Positions 1 through 6,101 of a DNA stretch of 64,000 bases are shown here, piece by piece. The notes under the pieces were generated by a model. The model ran no database searches. It was not told the origin of the DNA and was given only the letters and a program-made list of their open reading frames with translations. Each line of letters begins with the position of its first letter. Position 1 is the first letter of the stretch. The stretch spans positions 258,014 to 322,013 of the forward strand of contig NZ_LMPM01000003.1 in NCBI RefSeq assembly GCF_001423845.1. The letters are read 5' to 3'. A program made the position numbers and the translations under genes. Source of the stretch: Sphingomonas sp. Leaf357 (lineage in GTDB: Bacteria; Pseudomonadota; Alphaproteobacteria; Sphingomonadales; Sphingomonadaceae).

Positions 1-52
1 CGTGGTCGCAGCCAAGGCGGCACGCGATGCGAAGGACGGTGATGCGGAATGA
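1..52 (+). CDS. 3' end of an unidentified gene (partial)
   Basis: An open frame enters from the left edge and ends with TGA at 50-52. Only 16 codons are visible and the residues are alanine-, lysine- and aspartate-rich, so no family can be named. Its stop overlaps the ATG of the next small ORF (ATGA, 49-52). This is the classic arrangement for translational coupling and is the main reason to think the frame is real. Confidence 0.4.
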   Translation, partial: VVAAKAARDAKDGDAE

Positions 53-177
53 CCTTCGACCTCTTCCCTTGCATCCTCTGCATCATGGGCGGGTTTACGC
101 TCGCCACTGTCCTGCGCTCGATTCTAACCAAGATGGAGGCCGATGACGCCACTGACATGCGGGAGGGCGAGAAATGA
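49..177 (+). CDS. 42-residue small membrane-type protein, unknown function
   Basis: ATG at 49 overlaps the stop of the preceding frame and its own TGA (175-177) overlaps the ATG of the next ORF at 174. The predicted product starts MTFDLFPCILCIMGGFTLAT, a hydrophobic N-terminal half that could form one membrane segment, followed by a charged tail ending in REGEK. Chains of tiny coupled genes of this kind are common in phage and island modules. I recognise no family. It is too short for any statistical support from codon usage. Confidence 0.4.
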   Translation: MTFDLFPCILCIMGGFTLATVLRSILTKMEADDATDMREGEK

Positions 178-350
178 TCGCCATCATCATCACCGGCATC
201 GTGGCGCTGATCGTCGCCACGGTGCGATCGTCCTTGGCTGCAGGGATGGACGGGGATTTCGTGAAAATGCGCCGGAGCGTGCGCCTCGATGGCACCAGAC
301 CTTGGATCATTACATTTTTTTCGGGATGGCGGATGTCATCGAGCCACTAA
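174..350 (+). CDS. 58-residue small protein with N-terminal hydrophobic segment
   Basis: ATG at 174 overlaps the upstream stop (ATGA). The product begins MIAIIITGIVALIVATVRSS, a clear candidate transmembrane helix (residues 2-17), followed by a basic segment (KMRRSVRLDGTR) and a short aromatic stretch (WIITFFSGW). Stop TAA is at 348-350. It is the third member of a coupled series of very small genes at the left edge. No homolog is recognised. A lysis accessory or regulatory membrane peptide would be possible, but nothing in the sequence decides this. Confidence 0.4.
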   Translation: MIAIIITGIVALIVATVRSSLAAGMDGDFVKMRRSVRLDGTRPWIITFFSGWRMSSSH

Positions 351-480
351 TTGTAGGCGGCTACCTCCACCTTATTGCCGAATGTGAAGTAAAAGAGATT
401 GCCTTTTTGGGAAACTTTCATGATTATATTTATCGTGCTTTACCGTCGAGTTGGCGGCGGAACCTTTTGGGGAAATTTGC

Positions 481-945
481 ATGAACGCTACATCGGAAGT
501 AATTGGCCCGGAAACGCTCAAAAACATCTCGAAGCCTTTGGCTGAACACAAGCTCATTCAGATGGTCGATGCCGGGAAGCTATCCGAGGCTTCGTTCAAT
601 CAGATACTGAAACTCATCCCTTCCTTCTCCCCCGTTGTTGAGAAAGGACTAAACTTTCTTCTTAAGATTGCGTCGAGCGCCGCAAATCTGGAAGAGCGAA
701 CGGTTGAGTCTTTCGACGCAAGCTTGGGCCGTAGCGACGAACAACTTATGGCCGTTCTTTCGACGCTTGAAACAGAAGAAGCGAAGTTGGAAGCACTACA
801 CGCGATAATAAGTAGCCGAAAAGACTCAATCGAAGCGCAGAAGTTCGTGGTGAGCAAGGCCCATGTTTTTAGGCATGGTATAGCTGTGGTCGGTGGCGCT
901 GTAGTCGTTGGTTTCGTCGCTCTGATTGGTAGCCGAAAAGCATAA
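481..945 (+). CDS. hypothetical 154-residue protein with C-terminal membrane anchor
   Basis: I place the start at ATG 481 (MNATSEVIGPET), where GGGGA lies 8 bases upstream; an in-frame ATG at 451 has no ribosome site. The first 130 residues are predicted mostly helical and rich in charged and leucine residues (a likely coiled coil around EERTVESFDASL to EALHAIISSRKDS). They are followed by one hydrophobic helix (HGIAVVGGAVVVGFVALIG) and a short GSRKA tail, so the protein looks tail-anchored with its bulk in the cytoplasm. GC content is clearly below that of the chromosome to the right, in keeping with acquired DNA. No family is recognised. Confidence 0.65.
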   Translation: MNATSEVIGPETLKNISKPLAEHKLIQMVDAGKLSEASFNQILKLIPSFSPVVEKGLNFLLKIASSAANLEERTVESFDASLGRSDEQLMAVLSTLETEEAKLEALHAIISSRKDSIEAQKFVVSKAHVFRHGIAVVGGAVVVGFVALIGSRKA

Positions 946-1073
946 TCCGCCGTATCTTCATTCCGACAGAGCGTAAAAAGAGCGGTGCTACGGTAGGAAG
1001 GGATCGAAAGTCAAAGTGAAATCCTCCACCCCGTTCTGACTACGGCGAACGAGGCCCACGACGCTTGGAATAA

Positions 1074-1598
1074 TCACTCTAATTGCTTGATCGGAAACTG
1101 ACTACCAATCGTCCAATTGAAGACTTTCTTGTCGAACATCTTACATCCCGCAGCGTCCGCATTCGGCTGCGGGATGCGGATGTATTGCGCCGTCTCGCTG
1201 GCCCGGACGATGACCAACCGAACGCGATTGCATGCTTTTGGCGCGGGCTGGCTTTCAGCGACGATGAGGTCGTCTGCCCACGATTTTATCGGAAACTCGT
1301 CATTCCACAGAAAGATGGATCGGGGCGGATGAAGCTGCGTCAGTTCGTTCACCCGACAGGTCATCGTCGGGCGACTACACTCGATGTTGAGGTAGGTGTT
1401 CCCCTTCATATCCTCGCCAGTGAGCGAACCGGACACCTTCACGAATCCAGACTCCGGGCGGGTATCGCGGTCATCATAGAACGCCTTCATCGGCCAGAAG
1501 GCTGGCTGATCCTCAGCCGCTTTGATCATCCGGTTGCTCGAAAACCCGACCAAGACGGCAGCGACGACAAAGCCGCCGACAAATCCTTTCCACTGCAT
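1074..1598 (-). CDS. hypothetical exported or membrane-anchored protein (174 aa)
   Basis: The longest frame begins at 1817, but it would run back over the PEP-CTERM gene. The start at 1598 (MQWKGFVGG) has a GGGGAGGG ribosome site directly upstream and gives a plausible N-terminal signal or anchor (residues 4-19, FVGGFVVAAVLVGFSS). The remaining part has four cysteines (IEC, MTC, KAC, AGC) that could form two disulphides in the periplasm. It is separated from the upstream gene by a terminator at 1678-1709 and so is likely transcribed alone. I do not recognise the family. Confidence 0.6.
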   Translation of the reverse strand: MQWKGFVGGFVVAAVLVGFSSNRMIKAAEDQPAFWPMKAFYDDRDTRPESGFVKVSGSLTGEDMKGNTYLNIECSRPTMTCRVNELTQLHPPRSIFLWNDEFPIKSWADDLIVAESQPAPKACNRVRLVIVRASETAQYIRIPQPNADAAGCKMFDKKVFNWTIGSQFPIKQLE

Positions 1599-1677
1599 GC
1601 CGCCCTCCCCTGTGAGCGCCACGATAGGGCGGGCGGAGTAGAACCGCCACCCACAGCGCATCGCGCCACAGGGCAAC

Positions 1678-1709
1678 AAAAAGCCGCCAGCCTTTCGGCC
1701 AGCGGCTTT
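1678..1709 (-). terminator. rho-independent terminator of the PEP-CTERM gene
   Basis: Read leftward, AAAGCCGCTGGCC-GAAA-GGCTGGCGGCTTT forms a 13-bp stem (two G-T wobbles) with a GAAA tetraloop, followed by T residues (TTTTTGTTG). It lies 24 bases beyond the stop of the gene at 1733-2338. Confidence 0.85.
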
Positions 1710-1732
1710 CCACTCCCCCCGGACTGGACAGG

Positions 1733-2338
1733 TTAGGCGAACGAGACCTTGGTCGAGCGACGACGCGTGCGCATCGCTGCACCCATCATGCCGAAGCCAG
1801 CGATCATCATTGCCCAAGTGGCGGTCTCTGGCAGCGGGGAGGTCGCAAGAATTACTGGCGTCATCAAGTCACCGCTTCCCGTAATTTGGAAAGAGTCGAA
1901 TTGCCCAAACATCAGGCCGTATCGATTGCTAAAGGGATCACCGGCCCGGAACGAAAAGCTGCCAGTCGCATCGTTATTCGCAAGAGCGGTAGGGAATCCG
2001 TTCAACTGGTCGGCATCGTTGTAATTTATTGTCCCGTTGAGCACACTTGAGAAGCTCCCGGATATCACAAGCTGAGAGAAATTTATGACTCCCGAACTCG
2101 GCGAGCCAAAGCTGTAAGTCTGATAAGGGAAGAGGGGGGTAAAGCCGGTGCCGCCAGCAGGAAGTGCGAAAGAAAATGTGAAGCTGAACAATTCCCTTGG
2201 GGCGATCTCACCATAGAGCGAATTGGTTGCGACCCTGTAGCCCGTTCCCGACGCCGCATAGCTCACAAAATCCACAGCGGAAGCCGCTGTAGAAATGAAC
2301 GACACAGCTATCGCCGCAATGGTCAAACCAATTTTCAT
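1733..2338 (-). CDS. PEPxxWA-CTERM sorting-domain protein
   Basis: A secreted 201-residue protein with an N-terminal signal peptide (MKIGLTIAAIAVSFISTAASA, cut probably after ASA) and a C-terminal sorting signal: PETATWAMMIAGFGMMG, then a basic cluster RTRRR. This is the sphingomonad PEPxxWA variant recognised by an exosortase that cleaves and anchors the protein at the cell surface. The start at 2338 is preceded by GGAG; an upstream in-frame ATG at 2461 would bury the signal peptide. The middle is rich in glycine, serine, phenylalanine and asparagine, typical of extracellular matrix-type PEP-CTERM proteins. No exosortase gene is in the window. A terminator follows. It is unusual as possible island cargo. 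Confidence 0.85.
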   Translation of the reverse strand: MKIGLTIAAIAVSFISTAASAVDFVSYAASGTGYRVATNSLYGEIAPRELFSFTFSFALPAGGTGFTPLFPYQTYSFGSPSSGVINFSQLVISGSFSSVLNGTINYNDADQLNGFPTALANNDATGSFSFRAGDPFSNRYGLMFGQFDSFQITGSGDLMTPVILATSPLPETATWAMMIAGFGMMGAAMRTRRRSTKVSFA

Positions 2339-2501
2339 ACTGTCTCCGCTTGCTTGCATGATAACAAAGTTTGTAAAGTAAGGATTATGCCATCGGCTTA
2401 AATCGTAGGATATTTCTGTGGGCACCGCGTAAGTGTAAGTCTGAGCGACATGACTGTTCACCGAACAAATTTTATTATAGCTTGATGACTTCGATTTTTA
2501 G

Positions 2502-2735
2502 ATGAGCAACCGTGTCCAAGCGTTTTTGAGTAGCGTCCACGACGGCAGCACATTTCATCCGGGCGGGGCACAGGTCGAAGCGGGAATGGCCATCGCGACC
2601 GCGCGGACGGATCGTCGCTACAACGATACCGCCGCACAGCTAAACGCCCTCATTGATCTTTATCAATGCGTCCGGGTGGCGCTGGCGGATAGGCGTCCAG
2701 CGGATGGGTGTCTCAACCGTCCAGCCAAGCCGTGA
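2502..2735 (+). CDS. possible small ORF (77 aa), weak
   Basis: An open frame starting MSNRVQAFLSSVHDG with mixed composition and no recognised domain. No ribosome site is visible before ATG 2502 and its last 23 bases overlap the end of the AlpA-like gene on the other strand. It fills an otherwise empty interval between two leftward genes, so I record it, but it may be chance. Confidence 0.25.
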   Translation: MSNRVQAFLSSVHDGSTFHPGGAQVEAGMAIATARTDRRYNDTAAQLNALIDLYQCVRVALADRRPADGCLNRPAKP

Positions 2736-2877
2736 TGTCATCTTCGCGCCAATAGGGCTTCTTCCCGACGAGGCGCGGCTTTGGGAAAGCCGGATCGTTT
2801 CGAACGGTGAGGAAGAATGTGGAGCGACTGACGGGCAACCGCTCCACGACCTGCGCGATGGTGAGATAGCCGGTCAT
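2713..2877 (-). CDS. AlpA-family excisionase/transcriptional regulator (54 aa)
   Basis: A very short gene. The product begins MTGYLTIAQVVERLPVSRST and continues with the AlpA/excisionase-type winged helix: helix-turn-helix YLTIAQVVERLPVSRSTFF, then PAFPKPRLVG and a W-R-E-D-D-I-T-A-W-L ending. AlpA-like proteins bind DNA near attachment sites and switch on integrase or excisionase genes of P4-type and related elements. It is the first gene of a leftward set that also includes 2939-3457 and 3460-3873 upstream of it. A second, unrelated copy of the family is at 5907-6101. Family assignment is good; the target is unknown. Confidence 0.8.
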   Translation of the reverse strand: MTGYLTIAQVVERLPVSRSTFFLTVRNDPAFPKPRLVGKKPYWREDDITAWLDG

Positions 2878-2938
2878 ACTTTCAACACCCCGTTTAAGAG
2901 GCGAAGCTTCAATTCGATCTCGACATCCTCGGAGGGGT

Positions 2939-3457
2939 TCAGGAGACAGATGATATTCTTCGCAGTCGGTTTTTTCCCGAAGCGCATCTTATCGTCTCGA
3001 CCGAATATGCAGTCAGTTCAGTAGACTTTGCCAGTTCGCTCGCGATGTCACGGATGTTCGGTATTCCTCGCAAAGCCATCCAGTCATCAATAGGCTGATC
3101 CGATTCAAAGAACATTTGTTTGAGATTGTCTACCTTTGTCTCAAATTGGCCGATGACTTCAAATAGGGAACTCTCGTAGCCAATGCAAAAATCAAACCCA
3201 ATTTTCTGAAGCTCCTGATACTTGGCAACAAAGTCCGCAACCCGGTTTGCGCCGCTGGCTACATAAAGGAACTGCGACGACCCCTTTTTCTCTCGCTCGA
3301 AATCTGCGGGGAGAAGTTTCGCATTGCCTTTCTTGAAGTTGTTATAGTGAAAGAAATAACCCTCGCCCCAATAGTTTGCGCGGGGGTTAATTTCGATCAT
3401 GCCGTGTGAGGGGAACGCCACGGTCTTTGGCGAGGTGTCGTAGCTCGAAAAACCCAT
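2939..3457 (-). CDS. hypothetical protein (172 aa) in a two-gene unit
   Basis: The start ATG at 3457 lies 2 bases after the stop of the gene at 3460-3873, so the two are almost certainly co-transcribed and probably coupled. The product begins MGFSSYDTSPKTVAFPSHGM and has aromatic-rich stretches (NYWGEGYFFHYNNF) and a helical middle, with no signal peptide and no membrane helix. I recognise no domain. Two-gene units of unknown proteins on islands are often defence or toxin-antitoxin modules, but nothing here proves that. Confidence 0.65.
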   Translation of the reverse strand: MGFSSYDTSPKTVAFPSHGMIEINPRANYWGEGYFFHYNNFKKGNAKLLPADFEREKKGSSQFLYVASGANRVADFVAKYQELQKIGFDFCIGYESSLFEVIGQFETKVDNLKQMFFESDQPIDDWMALRGIPNIRDIASELAKSTELTAYSVETIRCASGKNRLRRISSVS

Positions 3458-3459
3458 GA

Positions 3460-3873
3460 TCAGGCCTCCAACATCAGCTTCATGATTTCGGGCGACGGTT
3501 CCTGCGGCGACGGTTTGTCAGGATTGAAAAATCGGATAGCGGATTCAACCGAGGCAAGCTTCGTGCGAAGCAAGCCTTGAAGTTCGTGCAAACCTTCGAG
3601 CGTTTGCATGTCATACTTCAAACAAAGATCATCTGCGATCTCTTTTCCACCTTTGTAGCGGCGGTCGATCCACCATTTGGCGTTGAAGAACCACTTGTGT
3701 TCACCGGTCTTGATTGCAGCGATAAGACGGCGATCTTCCCGGCACTTCTGCAACCGGATCGATGTTGCCCACTCGCGTTGAGCATAGGTGCCTTCCGTTA
3801 GCGGTGCCATTCCGAGTTGCGCACTTGCAAACTCATCCGCTTCGAACTTTGCTACATCATCACGCCAAGCCAT
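3460..3873 (-). CDS. hypothetical protein (137 aa), first gene of the pair
   Basis: I choose ATG 3873 (MAWRDDVAKFEADEF): GGAG stands 7 bases upstream. A TTG two codons earlier is the alternative. The protein is soluble and charged, with a helical C-terminal half (LEGLHELQGLLRTKLASVESA) and a KWFFNAKWWIDRRYKGGKEIADDLC segment in the middle. No domain is recognised. It is followed after 2 bases by 2939-3457, and its promoter must lie in the divergent interval to its right (3874-4223). Confidence 0.65.
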   Translation of the reverse strand: MAWRDDVAKFEADEFASAQLGMAPLTEGTYAQREWATSIRLQKCREDRRLIAAIKTGEHKWFFNAKWWIDRRYKGGKEIADDLCLKYDMQTLEGLHELQGLLRTKLASVESAIRFFNPDKPSPQEPSPEIMKLMLEA

Positions 3874-4223
3874 CTTCAATCTCCATCGGCACCATTGCCT
3901 TACCAGTCTTATTAAGTCCGACGAAAGAACTACGCAACTTTGTGCAAAACACTACTTTCTTGTCAAGGAAAGTTCTTGAACCTTATGTTGTAAAGCAGGC
4001 ACATAAAACTTCACACCCAAGGTTCGAATGTTTGCTCCCGCCAAGCTAAATAGACGGACAGTCGGTTTGTCACGGGGGCGGTTCTTTGAGCGCCGCCCTC
4101 ACCCTCTCCCCCTCGACACCGCCACGAAGCTGGCGTGCGACCAATCCAATTTTCTCAAAGCCTCTCGGTGCCGAAACAATCCGCCCTCATCATCGTTTTG
4201 GCCAAAACATAATGGAGATGGAA
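3874..4223. promoter_or_regulatory. 350-bp divergent interval with candidate operator and promoter
   Basis: No gene is seen between the leftward pair (start 3873) and the rightward ORF at 4224. An inverted repeat ACTTTC-N8-GAAAGT occupies 3954-3973. It overlaps a rightward -35-like TTGTCA (3960-3965), followed at 18 bp by TATGTT (3984-3989). This arrangement is that of a repressed promoter, but the match is modest and no regulator can be named from sequence. Confidence 0.3.
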
Positions 4224-4409
4224 ATGCAGCGCGAGGTCTACTCCGAGCCTTCCGATGTTGAGGGCTACGGCGGCGAAGTGATGGTCGAAGGACCAGACGG
4301 CGTGGATGTCTCGCTAACGCCCGAAGCCGCTATCATCACCGGAACCCGCTTGATAAATGCGGGTGTCCAAGAAATCTCAAATGATAAGTCGCTGAATAAG
4401 CCGGGTTAA
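4224..4409 (+). CDS. small hypothetical protein (61-65 aa)
   Basis: Three in-frame ATGs occur at 4212, 4218 and 4224; GGAG at 4214-4217 is well placed for ATG 4224 (MQREVYSEPSDVEGYGGEVM). The product is acidic with a TPEAAIITGTRLINAG segment and shows no membrane helix. It is followed by two further tiny rightward ORFs (4486 and 4689). No family is recognised. Confidence 0.45.
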   Translation: MQREVYSEPSDVEGYGGEVMVEGPDGVDVSLTPEAAIITGTRLINAGVQEISNDKSLNKPG

Positions 4410-4485
4410 ATTGCAACAATTTTTGAAGACGCGCGTATCTGACCCTATCAGGTAGGGCCTTCTGGCTCCGGGTGGGAGAAGGTCG

Positions 4486-4644
4486 ATGTCTGGTAATGAC
4501 CGTGCGCGGCTCGCGCTTATCGTTGGCATGATCGCGGACACAATGGAAATTGCTGACGATGCCGACCAGCCCTTGGTCGCTGCGCTTTTGGCTGACGCTC
4601 TTGAACGGGCAAAAGCGGCATTGGACGCGATGGAGTGTGATTAG
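4486..4644 (+). CDS. small hypothetical protein (52 aa)
   Basis: ATG 4486 has GGGAGAAGG directly upstream, a strong ribosome site. The product begins MSGNDRARLALIVGMIADTM and looks like two amphipathic helices (second: LVAALLADALERAKAALDAME), acidic overall. It lies 76 bases after the preceding small ORF. No family is recognised, but the ribosome site and the reasonable composition support a real gene. Confidence 0.5.
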   Translation: MSGNDRARLALIVGMIADTMEIADDADQPLVAALLADALERAKAALDAMECD

Positions 4645-4688
4645 CGTCGATCATTGCGCACACGCCGGGGATCGGCCAAGTTTCTGGA

Positions 4689-4811
4689 ATGGACAATTTA
4701 ACCAAACTCTCCGACCGCGAACTGAAAGCACTTTTTGAGCACACAGACGGCGAAGGCTCCGAGGCAGAGCGGATTTTGCGTGAGATCGAACGCCGAAATC
4801 TAGACCTCTAA
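4689..4811 (+). CDS. small hypothetical protein (40 aa)
   Basis: A 40-codon ORF, MDNLTKLSDRELKALFEHTD at the N-terminus and a charged helix EAERILREIERRNLDL at the C-terminus. The ribosome site is weak (TGGA). The helical, highly charged sequence is typical of small island or phage proteins. It follows the 52-residue ORF by 44 bases on the same strand. Confidence 0.4.
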   Translation: MDNLTKLSDRELKALFEHTDGEGSEAERILREIERRNLDL

Positions 4812-5327
4812 TCCGGCGCGAGGCTCCGGCGCTTCAACTGGACCAAGATACCATTGAGGGACGAAGTTACCCCTTGGCACCGACCGATTTCGTTGGTCTG
4901 GCCAGCCGATTCCCAAAAGCCGATTAGCGGCCATCGCTCTTCGCAATGTGGGAGCAAACACCGGAGCGCCAACCTCACCGATACCGTGTTGACCGGGCGG
5001 GCGCTGGCACCATCCACGGCACGCCGCAACACCTCGACGGCCAACCCGATGATGACTCGTTCCGCTTTCCCGACCATGACGGCGCTGTAGAACGGAACAG
5101 GAACATCGGCCAAGACCGATAAATACACGATGAGACTGAGCCACAGCCGAGCGCGCCAGATCGTGCAGCGCCTTGCGGTCGATCAATCCGATATCCGTGT
5201 TGATCAAGATCGTCATGCCGATGATCTGGCGGCGTTGCTCCGCTACATTGATGAGCAAGAGGCTGCGGACGCCATGGACAGCGCCACGGCTGGCCGGGTG
5301 GCGCATGCAGCCGAGCGCCGGAGCCAT
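4800..5327 (-). pseudogene. possible frameshifted gene remnant
   Basis: On the leftward strand, protein-like sequence switches frame. One frame carries ILINTDIGLIDRKALHDLA at the right and GIGEVGAPVFAPTLRRAMAA plus RLLGIGWPDQRN at the left; another frame (start 5128) carries VMVGKAERVIIGLAVEVLRR in the middle. Joining them would need two frameshifts, near 5130 and 4990. This fits a decayed coding sequence but rests only on the appearance of the translations. The same bases carry the rightward ORF 5130-5450, which may be the real gene at that end. Confidence 0.25.
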
Positions 5328-5450
5328 GAGGCCATCATGCGGGTGGCCACGCTTACCGACGACCAGCGCGAACTACGCGACATGATCGGTGCGCTGGCGG
5401 CGATGATCATTGAAGCTGGTGACGACCGGAGCAGCCTTCCGCCCGCGTGA
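5130..5450 (+). CDS. hypothetical helical protein (106 aa)
   Basis: The product is acidic and alanine-rich with long predicted helices (DLAALLRYIDEQEAADAMDS, DDQRELRDMIGALAAMIIEA), which suggests a coiled-coil or small phage-type protein. The ribosome site before ATG 5130 is poor. A competing reading frame on the other strand covers the same bases. No domain is recognised. Confidence 0.4.
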   Translation: MRLSHSRARQIVQRLAVDQSDIRVDQDRHADDLAALLRYIDEQEAADAMDSATAGRVAHAAERRSHEAIMRVATLTDDQRELRDMIGALAAMIIEAGDDRSSLPPA

Positions 5451-5697
5451 ATCGATGGCACGCATTATCAGAATGTAGTTCAGAGCTTGAAGCGATAGCT
5501 TCGGGAAAAGGATGGTGTTCATAGTAGTTTCCTACAACCCGATCTGAGACTTGGAAACCCACCCGCTGGTTGCTTGACAACAGATTTATTGGATATACTT
5601 CGAACTAAGGTTCAGAAACTTCGATTACCTCGAAAGACAATTGGAGCAAGCAAAGTTCGGTCTCTATCTGGTTGGGTCCACACGCGGGGGACACGCC

Positions 5698-5907
5698 ATG
5701 ACACTTGCACTCACACCCATCAACATGACGAAGACCGTCAACTTCACGAGCATTGCAGCCTACCGCGACTTCCAACGGTGGTGGGACGCCAACACGGTGC
5801 CAACATCGCCCTATGATCTGGAAATCCGCGCGACGGACGAACTGGTCGTCACGATGGGTTTCTTGTGCCCGGAAGACCGCTTCCTCGCGGCGCTGCGGTG
5901 GTCGTGA
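5698..5907 (+). CDS. small hypothetical protein coupled to AlpA-like gene (69 aa)
   Basis: ATG 5698 (MTLALTPINMTKTVNFTSIA) has GCGGGGGA eight bases upstream; the in-frame ATG at 5641 lacks a site. The protein is soluble with aromatic residues (YRDFQRWWDAN) and ends in FLCPEDRFLAALRWS. Its TGA (5905-5907) overlaps the ATG of the AlpA-like gene by one base, so the two are translationally linked and probably act in the same control step of the element. Family unknown. Confidence 0.6.
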   Translation: MTLALTPINMTKTVNFTSIAAYRDFQRWWDANTVPTSPYDLEIRATDELVVTMGFLCPEDRFLAALRWS

Positions 5908-6101
5908 TGGCGAAGCTTATGACGATCCGCCAGACGATGGAGCGCCTCTCCGTGGGGCGCACACGCCTATGGAAGCTCCGGCGCTCTGGCGACTTCCCGG
6001 AGCCGGTCATGATCGATACCAGCGTCCGGTTCCGGGAAGTCGAAATCGAACGCTGGATATCGGCTCATCAGCGGGTTTCTACCCGGCGACCGGCGCGCTG
6101 A
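5907..6101 (+). CDS. AlpA-family DNA-binding regulator (64 aa)
   Basis: The product, starting MAKLMTIRQTMERLSVGRTR, is a typical AlpA/excisionase-like winged helix: helix-turn-helix MTIRQTMERLSVGRTRLWKL, then FPEPVMIDTSVRFREVEIERW, where the F-R-E-V-E-I-E-R-W-I segment is the family signature. Such proteins regulate integrase expression or help excision. It sits next to, and convergent with, the integrase gene (23-bp overlap of 3' ends), the normal place for a recombination directionality factor. The gene starts on the last base of the preceding stop (TGATG). Confidence 0.8.
   Translation: MAKLMTIRQTMERLSVGRTRLWKLRRSGDFPEPVMIDTSVRFREVEIERWISAHQRVSTRRPAR

Noticed and set aside
143..484. 113-codon rightward frame at the left edge
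   Set aside because: Its N-terminal part is a shadow of the coupled small ORFs and it has no ribosome site; the 481 start of the next gene overlaps its end.
5574..5599. promoter TTGACA...TATACT before the 69-residue island gene
   Set aside because: Both hexamers look good but are only 14 bp apart, too close for a normal sigma-70 promoter.
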